From a virus, in the IMG/VR virus record IMGVR_UViG_3300031963_000162, positions 1 to 59,295 of that record: DNA of 59,295 nucleotides. The stretch is one strand, 5' to 3'. The stretch's first letter is position 1; every line of letters begins with the position of its first letter. Of the stretch, positions 17,704 through 26,028 are shown in pieces. The notes under the pieces are model-generated. The model did no database searches and had not been told where the DNA came from. It was given only the letters and a program-made list of their open reading frames with translations. A program made the translations under genes and the position numbers.

Positions 17704-19233
17704 ATGACTGATATCGCCAAATTCAAGGCTATCTTCGAGGGGTCGAACATTGCCTATGGAACCTATAAAATCGAACGCGAGACAGGTAGCGGCAAGCAAG
17801 CAGGCAAGGCGGTTGTCGTTCGGAAACCACCCACGGATGACCTTTGGGCTGCTCACCTTCAGGGCGTTGAGCCTTCTCTTGGCATCATTCCTATTCGTCC
17901 TGACAACAGCTGCATATGGGGCTGCATTGATATTGACCAGTATCCGCTTGACCATAAGGGACTGGTGGAAAAGATTCGTCGGCTAAAACTGCCGCTGGTT
18001 GTGTGCCGCAGTAAGTCAGGCGGCGCTCATGTATTCCTGTTTACTAAAGAACCTATCGCTGCTGCAGAGATGCAGCGTTACTTAAATACGTGTGCAAGCA
18101 TACTGGGAGAAAGTGGTCGTGAAATCTTTCCGAAGCAAACTGAAGTCCTTGTTGAGCGCGGTGACACGGGTAACTTCCTTAACCTTCCGTATTTCGGGGG
18201 CGATGAAACCCTGCGTTACGCGATCAATGATGATGGCACGGCTGCCACAATTGATCAGTTCTGCGGGATTTACGAACAATACGTTCAAGATGTGCCGCTC
18301 GTTCATCCGGAAGAGGAAAAGAAAGATGCGGACGCGCCCATCAAAGACGGTCCTCCGTGTCTACAATCGCTATGCAATCAGGGATTTCCGGAAGGCACTC
18401 GCAACAACGGCCTATTTAACATCGCGGTCTACCTCAAGAAAGCGACACCCAGCAATTGGGAAGATAAGCTGATGGAATACAACCTGAAGTACATGGGGCC
18501 ACCACTGCCCATGAACGAACTTCAGGTGATCACGAAACAGCTTCACAAAAAAGATTACAAGTACAAGTGCAAGGACGCACCACTTAACTCCTTCTGCAAC
18601 GCAGGCCTGTGCCGCACACGTAAACACGGCATCGGTGCAGAGGGTCCTGACGCACCCAAAATATCGAGTCTGACCAAGTACAACTCCGAGCCGCCTCTGT
18701 GGTTCTTGGATGTCAACAACCGTCGCATCGAACTCGACACCGATCAACTGTTCAACCAACCCGCTTTCCAAAAGGCTTGCGTCGAACGTCTGAACGTACT
18801 ACCGCCCACCTTACGTCGGCAAGACTGGGAAGGATTCTTAAACGGCCTCTTGCGTGAGATGGTGGAGCTCGAGCAGATACAAGATGCACCGGAAGACACC
18901 AGCTACAGCGGGCGCTTCCAAGACCTGTTGGAAGAGTTCACCACACATTTGCAGCAAGCGATGGACCGCGAAGAGATTCTCATGGGCCGTCCTTGGACAG
19001 ACGAAGACGAAGCACGTGTGTACTTCCGAATGAAAGACCTCGAAGCACATCTAAAGCGTAGTGGCTTTAACAGCATGAGCGCACCTCGCATGGCACAGAA
19101 GATTCGTGACATGGGCGGTGAGCCGATCAGTTTGTTCTTGAAAGGCCGGGCAATACGCGCGTGGCGAGTACCACGGTTCACGCGTCAAGAGACACCCTTC
19201 GAAACACCACAACAGAAAGGAGCGCCGTTCTAA
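17704..19233 (+). CDS. Archaeo-eukaryotic primase (AEP/TOTE-type) domain protein
   Basis: A 509-aa protein whose N-terminal half carries AEP primase motifs: CIDIDQY with catalytic Asp76 and Asp78, SKSGGAHVF with His109, and a GNFLNLPYFGG strand typical of the TOTE/primase-polymerase branch. Downstream there is a helical PriCT-like region and a Cys cluster (CKDAPLNSFCNAGLC), probably metal-binding. The last 150 residues are acidic and helical. It would make primers, or fill gaps, for the family A polymerase encoded two genes later. No DnaB-like helicase domain is fused. Its stop (TAA) overlaps the next ATG by one base. Confidence 0.8.
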   Translation: MTDIAKFKAIFEGSNIAYGTYKIERETGSGKQAGKAVVVRKPPTDDLWAAHLQGVEPSLGIIPIRPDNSCIWGCIDIDQYPLDHKGLVEKIRRLKLPLVVCRSKSGGAHVFLFTKEPIAAAEMQRYLNTCASILGESGREIFPKQTEVLVERGDTGNFLNLPYFGGDETLRYAINDDGTAATIDQFCGIYEQYVQDVPLVHPEEEKKDADAPIKDGPPCLQSLCNQGFPEGTRNNGLFNIAVYLKKATPSNWEDKLMEYNLKYMGPPLPMNELQVITKQLHKKDYKYKCKDAPLNSFCNAGLCRTRKHGIGAEGPDAPKISSLTKYNSEPPLWFLDVNNRRIELDTDQLFNQPAFQKACVERLNVLPPTLRRQDWEGFLNGLLREMVELEQIQDAPEDTSYSGRFQDLLEEFTTHLQQAMDREEILMGRPWTDEDEARVYFRMKDLEAHLKRSGFNSMSAPRMAQKIRDMGGEPISLFLKGRAIRAWRVPRFTRQETPFETPQQKGAPF

Positions 19234-19478
19234 TGGAAATCCTCGAACTACAAAAATTCAAAGACGCCGAACTCGGTATCTGCACCACATGGCATGGCGA
19301 ACAGTTGGTCGAGCGTTTGGTATACGACGCCCTCGTAATGGTTCGCATCCTGATCGAAGAAGACAGTATGGGTGAGCACGAAGCCGCAGAGTTCATCGAG
19401 CGTGAGTTTGTCTTCAAGTATGCAGGCGATACTCAGCCGATCATCTTGTGGAGAAACTCCAACGATGAAGATTCATAA
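19233..19478 (+). CDS. Small acidic protein between primase and helicase
   Basis: An 81-aa acidic, mostly helical protein. ATG 19233 shares its A with the primase stop, so translation is probably coupled. It contains LVERLVYDALVMVRILIEED and an EHEAAEFIEREFVFKY helix, with no metal, membrane or DNA-binding motif. It overlaps the helicase start by 14 bases. The tight packing suggests a helper of the replication proteins; the function is unknown. Confidence 0.65.
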   Translation: MEILELQKFKDAELGICTTWHGEQLVERLVYDALVMVRILIEEDSMGEHEAAEFIEREFVFKYAGDTQPIILWRNSNDEDS

Positions 19479-20967
19479 AGTCTTCGGCCCTCCGGGGTCG
19501 GGCAAGACGACTTACCTCCTGAACCTCGTAGAACAGGAGTTAGAAAACGCTGTGCCCTCTCGTTCCATTGGCTACTTTGCGTTCACGCGCAAAGCGGCTA
19601 ATGAAGCGAAGGATCGTGCGATTGCCAAGTTCAACGAACTCAACGCCGAAACAGACTTCCCGTGGTTTCGCACACTGCACAGCCTTGCCTACCGTTGTCT
19701 GCAAGTATCGAACAACGAAATCATGAAGCCCGAGCACTACAGAGAGTTTGCACGTAGCGCAGGTTTGGATATGACGGTTAGTGCAGGCGATGACGAGTTC
19801 GTCGTACACACAGACAACCCTATCCTAAATGAGATCAACCTCGCTCGCATTCGTGGCATTGACTTAAAGACGCATTACAACCACTCACAGATCAACATCG
19901 AATGGTTTCACTTCGAGTATGTCGAGCGCGCGTATCGTCACTACAAGTACGAAAACAATCTGATGGACTTCACAGACCTCTTGGAACAGATCGTTCAAGA
20001 GCCTGAGTATCTCCCCCGCCTTGAAGTACTCATCGTCGATGAAGCACAGGACCTTTCACGTTTACAGTGGGAGATGGTGATCCACTTGGCACAGCGCGCT
20101 AACCGCACGTTCATCGCAGGTGACGACGATCAAGCCGTGTACACATGGGCAGGTGCAGATGTCAAAACCTTCCTATCATTAGAAGGCGACATCAAGGTAC
20201 TCGAACAATCCTACCGCGTCCCTGCCAAGATTCACGATCTCGCCAACCGCGTAGTGCGCCGCATTCGCTCACGCCAACCTAAAGAGTGGCACCCTCGAGA
20301 AGAGGTGGGCCTCATCCAGTATTACGAAGCGTTCGATCATGTTGATGTGTCCACCGGTGAGTGGCTGATCTTAGCCTCCACCAACTACATGTTGAATGAC
20401 CTGCATGAGTGGTTAAGGTCACAAGGACTGATGTTCGAGCGTCACGGACAACGGAGCATCTCCGAGAACATCTTGACTGCTGTACTCGGCTGGGAGGCGC
20501 TGCGTAAGGGCAAAGCGATGCCCATGCCTGTCGTCAAAACAGTCTACAAGCACCTCGGCACTGAGTTTGTCCAGCGTGGGTTCAAGACACTGCGCGACAT
20601 CGATCCGAACAATGAGTACACATTAGAAGAGCTAAAAGCTTCCTACGGCTTGTTGACAGACGATATCTGGCACAAAGTGTTGACGAAGATTTCGGATACC
20701 CAGCGCCAGTACATCATCTCGATCCTACGTCGTGGGTCAAAGTTGATGGGCAAAGTGCCGATCAAGCTCTCCACGATCCACGGAGCAAAAGGTGGCGAAG
20801 CAGATAACGTAATGCTCCTAACGGACCTCTCGCCGAAGTTTGCCAAGGAATACGCCTACAACGCAGACGACGTGAATCGCTTGCTCTACGTTGGACTGAC
20901 AAGGGCTAAAGAATCACTGCACATCATCAAGCCAAAAAATATTGAGAGGGGATTTCGAATTGAATAG
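19465..20967 (+). CDS. UvrD/Dda-like superfamily 1 DNA helicase
   Basis: A 500-aa SF1 helicase. Seen motifs: Walker A GPPGSGKT (8-15), FAFTRKAANEAKDRA (motif Ia region), FRTLHSLAYR, Walker B VDEAQD (191-196), GDDDQAVYTWAGA (motif III), STIHGAKGGEADNV (motif V) and YVGLTRAKESLHI (motif VI). ATG 19465 follows GTGGAGAAA. It would unwind DNA 3'-5' ahead of, or for restart by, the polymerase that follows; its 3' end overlaps the polymerase start. Absence of a DnaB-type helicase in the window makes this a candidate main replicative helicase (inference). Confidence 0.9.
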   Translation: MKIHKVFGPPGSGKTTYLLNLVEQELENAVPSRSIGYFAFTRKAANEAKDRAIAKFNELNAETDFPWFRTLHSLAYRCLQVSNNEIMKPEHYREFARSAGLDMTVSAGDDEFVVHTDNPILNEINLARIRGIDLKTHYNHSQINIEWFHFEYVERAYRHYKYENNLMDFTDLLEQIVQEPEYLPRLEVLIVDEAQDLSRLQWEMVIHLAQRANRTFIAGDDDQAVYTWAGADVKTFLSLEGDIKVLEQSYRVPAKIHDLANRVVRRIRSRQPKEWHPREEVGLIQYYEAFDHVDVSTGEWLILASTNYMLNDLHEWLRSQGLMFERHGQRSISENILTAVLGWEALRKGKAMPMPVVKTVYKHLGTEFVQRGFKTLRDIDPNNEYTLEELKASYGLLTDDIWHKVLTKISDTQRQYIISILRRGSKLMGKVPIKLSTIHGAKGGEADNVMLLTDLSPKFAKEYAYNADDVNRLLYVGLTRAKESLHIIKPKNIERGFRIE

Positions 20968-22828
20968 GACGATGCCGTTGTTTCCGGTGAAGACCGAATG
21001 GGTGCCCCCGGCCCACTTCCCTGATCTATCTGATGCAAAGGAGATTGCAATTGACTTGGAAACCTGTGATCCACACATGGAAGGTATGGGTCCCGGTTGG
21101 CCTCGTGCTGACGGGTATATCGTGGGCTATGCTGTCGCCGTGGACGGTTGGAGCGGCTACTTCCCTGTTGCTCATGGCGGTGGTGGCAACCTTGATCGCA
21201 GCATTGTTGAACGCTGGATTAGAAAGGTTCTTGCAACCCCCGCAGACAAAGTCATGCACAACGCCGCTTATGATGCCGGGTGGTTACTATCCTCTGGATT
21301 CACCATCAATGGTCGCATCATCGATACGATGCTCGCCGCGCCGCTTCTCGACGAAAATCGTTTCTCCTACAGCCTCAATGCGCTTGGCTTCGATTACCTT
21401 AAAGAGGTCAAGAGCGAAGCGGGTCTTAAAGAAGCAGCTGGGGACTTCGGCGTACATGCTAAGAAAGAACTCTGGAAGCTCCCCGCTATGTACGTGGGCG
21501 AGTACGCCGAGCAAGACGCTGCGCTTACTCTAAAGCTCTGGCAAGCCTTCAAGCCTTTGCTCGTGCGTGAAGAAGTCCAGCACATCTTCGACGTCGAGAC
21601 AGAGCTCCTGCCCATCTTGGTTAACCTGACGCTGCGCGGCATTCGGTTTGACCGAGACAAAGCAGAGCAGGTGATCAGTGAGTATCGAGATCGCGAAGCC
21701 AAACTGATCAAGAACATCCGCGAGACCTGTGGGAGCTCCGTGGATATCTGGGCAGCAGCCTCGATTGCCACGGGCTTTGACAAGCTGAAGGTGCCGTATC
21801 CAAAGACGGCCAATGGCCTGCCGAGCTTTACTCGATCCTTCCTCGAATCCTGTGACCACCCAGTGGCAAAACAGATCGTGGAGGCCAGAGAATTAAACAA
21901 GACCCACGGGACCTTCTTACAACCGTACCTTGAGTTCTCCAAGAAGGACGGGCGCATCCATCCGCACGTCAACCAGCTACGCAGTGACGAGGGCGGAACA
22001 GTAACCGGGCGTCTGTCGATGGCAAACCCGAACCTTCAGCAGGTCCCAGCACGGCATGAGGTCATCGGCCCGCTTGTGCGCTCCCTCTTTCTGCCCGAAG
22101 AAGGCGATTTATGGGCAAGTTGTGACTTCTCTTCCCAAGAACCCCGACTTCTTGTGCATTACGCATCGCTCTTGGACCTGCCGGGGGCCGAGAAGATGGT
22201 TGAGGCGTACCACAAAGACCCGAACACCGACTTCCACCAGATGGTTGCGGACATGGCCGGGATCAAACGTAAGCAGGCTAAGACCATTGGTCTGGGGCTG
22301 ATGTACGGCATGGGTAAGGGCAAGCTCGCCGCCTCCTTGGACATGGAGATGGACGATGCGTCTGAGCTCTTAGAGGTGTTCCACAAGAAGGTGCCGTACC
22401 TAAAGGGCACTGTGAACGCCGTCATGCAGCGCATTGACCATCCAGCGTCCGGTGGCGCGATCCGTACCCTTTTAGGCCGTAAATGCCGCTTCCCGCTCTG
22501 GGAGCCCAAGCAATGGGGCGTGAACAAGGCGTTGCCGTATGAGCAGGCCGTGGTGGAATACGGGCGGCAGGTGAAGCGAGCGTTCACTTACAAAGGATTA
22601 AATCGCTTGATCCAAGGGTCCGCTGCAGATCAGACCAAAGCGGCCATGATCGCGCTCCATAAGGCAGGCTTTAACCTCCTGCTACAGGTCCACGACGAGG
22701 TTGCCATGTCCGTCAAGTCAAAGGATGAGGCCCGCGAAGCCGCTGCCATCATGGAAAAGGCCGTCTCCATCGAGGTCCCCAGCCGGGTAGACGTAGAAAT
22801 TGGACGCTCATGGGGAGAAGCAGTATGA
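20960..22828 (+). CDS. Family A DNA polymerase with 3'-5' exonuclease
   Basis: About 622 aa from TTG 20960, chosen because AGGGGA lies 8 bases upstream; TTG 20942 and ATG 20972 are in-frame alternatives. Exonuclease motifs: IDLET (Asp32, Glu34), NAAYD (Asp105), YAEQD (Asp186). Polymerase motifs: A, CDFSSQEPR (Asp388); B, KTIGLGLMYG (Lys440, Tyr448); C, QVHDE (Asp578). The residue matching E. coli Pol I Phe762 is Leu444. There is no 5'-3' exonuclease domain, so it is the compact phage replicative type. It closes the replication operon and is followed by a strong terminator. Confidence 0.95.
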   Translation: MNRTMPLFPVKTEWVPPAHFPDLSDAKEIAIDLETCDPHMEGMGPGWPRADGYIVGYAVAVDGWSGYFPVAHGGGGNLDRSIVERWIRKVLATPADKVMHNAAYDAGWLLSSGFTINGRIIDTMLAAPLLDENRFSYSLNALGFDYLKEVKSEAGLKEAAGDFGVHAKKELWKLPAMYVGEYAEQDAALTLKLWQAFKPLLVREEVQHIFDVETELLPILVNLTLRGIRFDRDKAEQVISEYRDREAKLIKNIRETCGSSVDIWAAASIATGFDKLKVPYPKTANGLPSFTRSFLESCDHPVAKQIVEARELNKTHGTFLQPYLEFSKKDGRIHPHVNQLRSDEGGTVTGRLSMANPNLQQVPARHEVIGPLVRSLFLPEEGDLWASCDFSSQEPRLLVHYASLLDLPGAEKMVEAYHKDPNTDFHQMVADMAGIKRKQAKTIGLGLMYGMGKGKLAASLDMEMDDASELLEVFHKKVPYLKGTVNAVMQRIDHPASGGAIRTLLGRKCRFPLWEPKQWGVNKALPYEQAVVEYGRQVKRAFTYKGLNRLIQGSAADQTKAAMIALHKAGFNLLLQVHDEVAMSVKSKDEAREAAAIMEKAVSIEVPSRVDVEIGRSWGEAV

Positions 22829-22875
22829 TGAAGGCGAGGCAGTCTCCCCTGTCTCGCTTTCTCTTAGTTTGGTTT

Positions 22876-22904
22876 GGGGCCTACGTCATGTGGGCCCCTT
22901 TTTT
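22876..22904 (+). terminator. Strong intrinsic terminator after DNA polymerase
   Basis: GGGGCC (22876-22881) pairs with GGCCCC (22893-22898), the stem extends inward through TAC/GTG, and six T follow (22899-22904). It separates the replication operon from the small-gene cluster, whose own promoter starts about 16 bases later. Confidence 0.85.
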
Positions 22905-22919
22905 ATGATAAATTCCGTC

Positions 22920-22966
22920 TTGCATGTTTCACCGCTGTCGTATACTATGCAGGCTAGAAAGGAGAA
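22920..22966 (+). promoter_or_regulatory. Promoter of the small-gene cluster
   Basis: TTGCAT (22920-22925) is followed by TATACT (22941-22946) after 15 bases, or by TACTAT (22943-22948) after 17. It lies directly behind the polymerase terminator and leads into CTAGAAAGGAGAAAG, the same leader used at 15963. It is the only clear promoter before the roughly 5 kb run of overlapping small genes. Confidence 0.55.
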
Positions 22967-22969
22967 AGC

Positions 22970-23323
22970 GTGGAGGAATACAAACCAAAGCGGGTAGGAC
23001 GGCCCGTCAAACGCAAGGGCAGGCGCACAAAACGCCGCAAGAAGAAGTATCCCGGCCCCGGCTCTGCGTTACGGAAAACCCAGTACAAAGTCTTGAATCT
23101 GCGCCCACTGACCTACCAAATGGTCAAAGAACTGGCGATGTATTACAAGACTTCCATGCTGGATATCGTCCACCGAATGATTGAAGCCGCATTCAACAAA
23201 ACACTGATCGAAGTCGAACGCAAGGACAAAGAAGAACGCTGGGCTGAAGAACAGTACAGAGCAGCCGTCGCAGCACGTAGAAAGGAGAGAGAAAATGCAG
23301 CATCAAACCAACCTAAACCTTGA
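22970..23323 (+). CDS. Basic DNA-binding-like protein, possible ribbon-helix-helix
   Basis: A 117-aa protein starting at GTG 22970, 5 bases after AAAGGAG. The first 40 residues are extremely basic (RPVKRKGRRTKRRKKK). Residues 45-85 (YKVLNLRPLTYQMVKELAMY then MLDIVHRMIEAAF) have the strand-helix-helix pattern of ribbon-helix-helix repressors. The C-terminus is a charged helix. As first gene after a dedicated promoter it could autoregulate the cluster (inference). A histone-like binder is the alternative. Confidence 0.55.
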   Translation: MEEYKPKRVGRPVKRKGRRTKRRKKKYPGPGSALRKTQYKVLNLRPLTYQMVKELAMYYKTSMLDIVHRMIEAAFNKTLIEVERKDKEERWAEEQYRAAVAARRKERENAASNQPKP

Positions 23324-23558
23324 TGTTGAAATTGAATTCGACATCATCCCCCCGTTAGACGGCCCCGATATACCTTTGCAAGCTGACATCACTGGCGTGT
23401 ATATCCGTGTGCCCTCTTCCCAAAACAAATCGCGTCGCGTTAATATCCTAACGGCATTATCTGAGTCCGAAGTCTTAGCCATTGAAGACGAAATACTCAC
23501 ACCAGAGTTTGTTCAGGATTACTTCCGATATGAAGCATGGAGGACTAAGCGTGGATAA
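23295..23558 (+). CDS. Small acidic accessory protein
   Basis: An 87-aa acidic protein overlapping the previous gene by 29 bases; GGAGAGAGAAA precedes its ATG. It starts with beta-like DVEIEFDIIPPLDGPDIPL, then a helix (SESEVLAIEDEIL) and an aromatic C-terminus (YFRYEAWRTK). No known domain was recognised. Acidic, strand-rich small proteins in early phage clusters sometimes mimic DNA to block host enzymes, but nothing here proves that. Confidence 0.55.
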   Translation: MQHQTNLNLDVEIEFDIIPPLDGPDIPLQADITGVYIRVPSSQNKSRRVNILTALSESEVLAIEDEILTPEFVQDYFRYEAWRTKRG

Positions 23559-23775
23559 CAATGTTCATACCATTGAATACTGGCAACGTCTCTCTGAGCG
23601 CTATCGTCGTCAACGTGATATGGCCGTTCGGGAAATCCAACTGCTGCAAAAACAACTGTACATCGCCACCGGCTGCGCTAACGATGGTCAAGACTATCTA
23701 CGCCAGATTCGCGCAACACGGACCACGGCCACTGTCTCTCAACGTATTAAAAATCTTTTAAAGGTGCTGGCATGA
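23551..23775 (+). CDS. Small basic helical accessory protein
   Basis: A 74-aa protein. GTG 23551 is preferred because GGAGG ends 8 bases upstream inside the previous gene; ATG 23530 is an in-frame alternative. It is helical with a coil (WQRLSERYRRQRDMAVREI) and a basic C-terminus. It overlaps the previous gene by 8 bases and the next by 4 (ATGA), so it is translationally coupled on both sides. The function is unknown. Confidence 0.5.
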   Translation: MDNNVHTIEYWQRLSERYRRQRDMAVREIQLLQKQLYIATGCANDGQDYLRQIRATRTTATVSQRIKNLLKVLA

Positions 23776-23984
23776 GGTTCGTTGAACTCCTACGTGATGT
23801 TGCTAAAAACTTAGATAACCATAACATCGATACTATCTCTAGCCTTTTCTTAACGGCAGCAGACCATATCGAAAGCCAAAACCTCTACAAAGTTAAGTGG
23901 GCTGAAATGGCAGACCGTTGCGCGGCATTGGAGAAAGAAAATGAAACCCTACTGGCTCAGATCAACACCCTCAGGAATCAATAA
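23772..23984 (+). CDS. Small helical accessory protein
   Basis: A 70-aa all-helical protein coupled by ATGA to its predecessor. The second half is a coiled coil (ADRCAALEKENETLLAQINT). No cofactor or membrane motif is visible. The N-terminal pattern (FVELLRDVAKNLDNH) recurs in small phage proteins without assigned function. Confidence 0.5.
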   Translation: MRFVELLRDVAKNLDNHNIDTISSLFLTAADHIESQNLYKVKWAEMADRCAALEKENETLLAQINTLRNQ

Positions 23985-23985
23985 A

Positions 23986-24192
23986 ATGAACTTCGAATCC
24001 TTCTTCGACACCAAGCAACTCGTACCATGGGCCAAGCGCATCTGGTCCCTCGCCTTCTGGCCGCTCATCGCACTCTTCATCGGCCTTTACATAGGTGCCA
24101 GTAATAGCGAATCACGGATCATCAGCGACTGCAAGTACGCCATGACCTTCCGCGTCGATCACCAAGCCTTCGCTTGCCAAAGAAAAATCTAG
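23986..24192 (+). CDS. Small single-pass membrane protein
   Basis: A 68-aa protein from ATG 23986, with AGGAA upstream. Residues 21-41 (LAFWPLIALFIGLYIGA) form one membrane helix after a basic segment (WAKRIW), so the N-terminus is probably cytoplasmic. The outer tail has two Cys and ends in QRKI. Phage proteins of this shape can be superinfection-exclusion or inner-membrane disrupting factors; the role is not proven. Confidence 0.55.
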   Translation: MNFESFFDTKQLVPWAKRIWSLAFWPLIALFIGLYIGASNSESRIISDCKYAMTFRVDHQAFACQRKI

Positions 24193-24200
24193 GAGAACGC

Positions 24201-24437
24201 ATGCCCCGATCACACATCGACAAACACAAACTCATCGACGCCGTCAAAGAATTCTTTGAAGTCACCGCTGATCATGAACTCGCGACCATCTTGCGTCTCC
24301 AACCTTCGGCGATTAGCAAAATTCGTCGTGGCACAAACAAGATCAGCCCACTGATCATCCTGCGCATTCACCTGCTCACCGAAGTCCCCGTCAAGGAACT
24401 CTTGAGCTACTGCCGAAAAGACGAAATCGATATTTAA
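24201..24437 (+). CDS. Small XRE-like helix-turn-helix regulator (copy 1)
   Basis: A 78-aa protein from ATG 24201, directly after GGAGAACGC. Residues 20-60 (DHELATILRLQPSAISKIRR then NKISPLIILRIHLLTEVP) match a Cro/CI-type HTH with the usual recognition helix (PSAISKIR). It closely parallels the protein at 27419-27688 (DNSLADKLAISTGSVSRIR), pointing to a local paralogous pair. It probably binds operators in this cluster; candidate targets are the promoter at 22920 and the SNF2/replication divergent region. Targets are inference. Confidence 0.7.
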   Translation: MPRSHIDKHKLIDAVKEFFEVTADHELATILRLQPSAISKIRRGTNKISPLIILRIHLLTEVPVKELLSYCRKDEIDI

Positions 24438-24461
24438 TCGACCATTAGAAAGGAGAAAGTT

Positions 24462-24638
24462 ATGGAAAACAATGTCGGAACCTTCGCTGCTGATCTGTTC
24501 TTCATCGAACAGCAGATCGAAGTCATGAACAGCTACCTACAAAAACTCGCCGAGCGCGAACGCCGCATGAAAGCCCTGCAAGCAGAAATCACTCGCCTGC
24601 AAGAAGTCATCGACGACCTACGGAGACACGGATCATGA
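24462..24638 (+). CDS. Tiny coiled-coil protein
   Basis: A 58-aa protein beginning at ATG 24462, 6 bases after AAAGGAG in the common TTAGAAAGGAGAAAG leader. It is almost entirely a coiled coil (IEQQIEVMNSYLQKLAERE, then LQAEITRLQEVIDDL). The last codons overlap the next start by 4 bases (ATGA). Its strong ribosome site and coupling argue that it is translated. It could be a dimeric adaptor; the function is unknown. Confidence 0.6.
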   Translation: MENNVGTFAADLFFIEQQIEVMNSYLQKLAERERRMKALQAEITRLQEVIDDLRRHGS

Positions 24639-24892
24639 CGCTTACTGAAGAACAAAAGAATGAACAACTTATGAACCTATTAAAGGATCTTAACGATCAT
24701 GAGGACGAACAGTTTGAAAAATACCCTGATCTTGATCCAGCGACGTTTGTCTTCGCTCTGTTAATGCAAGCCACCGTGCTTCATCGTTGCGAATTTGAAG
24801 ACGCTGATTTCAAGACGTTGGTAGACCGCTTATCCGCCTCATGGGCTCTGTTCGACGCCTTTGAAAAAGATCAAGAAGAGGAGAACGCATGA
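24635..24892 (+). CDS. Small acidic accessory protein
   Basis: An 85-aa very acidic helical protein (NDHEDEQFEKYPDLD near residue 20, acidic tail EKDQEEENA), coupled by ATGA overlaps to both neighbours. The middle (TFVFALLMQATVLHRC) is hydrophobic but too short and broken for a confident membrane helix. Acidic composition would fit a DNA mimic or a partner for a basic protein; no family was recognised. Confidence 0.55.
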   Translation: MTLTEEQKNEQLMNLLKDLNDHEDEQFEKYPDLDPATFVFALLMQATVLHRCEFEDADFKTLVDRLSASWALFDAFEKDQEEENA

Positions 24893-25116
24893 ACGACAAC
24901 TTCCTTCGCATGGCGAAAGACTCAGGGATCACGGCCCATGAACCGATCACCCCGGAAGCCTTAGCCAGCTTCGCGGACCGCGTGTCAGGTCACGCCTTCA
25001 CACGCTGCTGTGACGTGCTGCTCGAGATGCACGAACGGGACAAGGAGCGACACAACTATTACCTACATGCCGTGGCCGTCTTGAAGATGGTCTGGAGAGA
25101 GAAGAATGAGCCCTGA
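24889..25116 (+). CDS. Small accessory protein, RMAxxxG family
   Basis: A 75-aa protein coupled to its neighbours. The N-terminus (NDNFLRMAKDSGI) matches that of the protein at 25744 (NRDDIIRMAQEAGF), and both continue with a helix containing F-A-(D/N) before an acidic region, so they are likely paralogs of a small family common in tailed phages of proteobacteria. No function is known for it. Confidence 0.55.
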   Translation: MNDNFLRMAKDSGITAHEPITPEALASFADRVSGHAFTRCCDVLLEMHERDKERHNYYLHAVAVLKMVWREKNEP

Positions 25117-25381
25117 ACACTACTTCGAACTCGCTGAATCAGTGGGCGCGTTTCGCGAACCACGGCCCCTGATCGAAAGAGAGTACTGGGTCTTCCCGTG
25201 TGACGACGATCTACTCGCCTTCGTTCAACTCGTGATCGAAGATACAACGAAAGAACTCCCGCGCCCTTGGAAGCCGCTTAGTACTGCCGAGGTCAAAGTG
25301 CTATGGAACGTGACCAAGACGCCCACGGCCTTTGCTGAAGTGATCGGCAATAAGTTGAAGGAGAAGAATCAAGATGAATAG
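25106..25381 (+). CDS. Small uncharacterised accessory protein
   Basis: A 91-aa mixed protein overlapping its predecessor by 11 bases; GAGAGAAGA precedes the ATG. It contains a beta-like YWVFPCDDDLLAFVQLVIED and ends in a basic helix. No motif of known function was found. Like its neighbours it lies in the run of overlapping early-type genes, so production is probably linked to the same transcript. Confidence 0.5.
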   Translation: MSPEHYFELAESVGAFREPRPLIEREYWVFPCDDDLLAFVQLVIEDTTKELPRPWKPLSTAEVKVLWNVTKTPTAFAEVIGNKLKEKNQDE

Positions 25382-25559
25382 CGAGGACACAAAGTTTTGT
25401 ACCAGTTGTCAAGCGACACGGACCATAGAAGGCGGTGAGCGCAGGATCACGCGTGGCGTCCCGCGTTGGGTCTGCCGCGCCTGCATCGACCGCAAGTCAG
25501 AGAGCATATACAAGAGCCAGAAGGCTGATGCTGTTAGAACAAAGGAGGGAGCACCATGA
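25374..25559 (+). CDS. Small zinc-ribbon protein
   Basis: A 61-aa protein with two Cys pairs: FCTSCQ near residue 9 and VCRACID near residue 33, a spacing suited to one structural zinc. The loop between them is basic. Such mini zinc ribbons in phages bind nucleic acid or host RNA polymerase, but the target is unknown. It is followed by AAAGGAGGGAGC, which serves the next gene. Confidence 0.6.
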   Translation: MNSEDTKFCTSCQATRTIEGGERRITRGVPRWVCRACIDRKSESIYKSQKADAVRTKEGAP

Positions 25560-25747
25560 AAACACCGAAGGACATTGACGTACTGAAGAAGGCCGAATGG
25601 TTCGACGACACGCCAGACATCGTGGCCCGGTTAAAAGCTGACGGCGAGGATGAGGTGGCACGTCACCTACATCGTATGCACACCTACCACAAGTCGTTGA
25701 TTGCTGAGATCAGGAAGCTGCGTAAGCAGTTGAAGGGAAAAGAATGA
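25556..25747 (+). CDS. Tiny helical accessory protein
   Basis: A 63-aa, mostly helical protein with a basic end (IRKLRKQLKGKE). Its ATG overlaps the zinc-ribbon stop (ATGA) and is preceded by a very strong ribosome site (AAAGGAGGGAG). Aspartate-rich first half, His-rich middle (HLHRMHTYH). No family assignment. Confidence 0.5.
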   Translation: MKTPKDIDVLKKAEWFDDTPDIVARLKADGEDEVARHLHRMHTYHKSLIAEIRKLRKQLKGKE

Positions 25748-26028
25748 ACAGAGATGACATTATCCGCATGGCGCAGGAGGCTGGGTTTGAACATATTGCT
25801 GAGGCAGATTACTGGCATCCCCTTTTTGAACGCTTTGCCAACCTAGTCGCAGCAGAGGAGCGCGAGGCTTGCGCGAAGGTAGCTGAAGAGATGGGCAACA
25901 TAAGCGGAAACATGAACAAAACATGGCGCAACGGATGTTTTGACGCTGCTTTTGCTATCCGCGAGAGAGGTGCGCCAGCACTAGAGAGGCTAAACAAAGC
26001 TGCTGAGGCTAACGGGGAGCCGCTATGA
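25744..26028 (+). CDS. Small phage protein, RMAxxxG family
   Basis: A 94-aa protein with the pattern NRDDIIRMAQEAG, then FERFANLVAAEEREACAKVAEE and a C-terminal helix. This arrangement is common among small hypothetical proteins of tailed phages of proteobacteria, always of unknown role. It is paralogous in its first 20 residues to 24889-25116. It is coupled by 4-base overlaps to both neighbours. Confidence 0.6.
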   Translation: MNRDDIIRMAQEAGFEHIAEADYWHPLFERFANLVAAEEREACAKVAEEMGNISGNMNKTWRNGCFDAAFAIRERGAPALERLNKAAEANGEPL

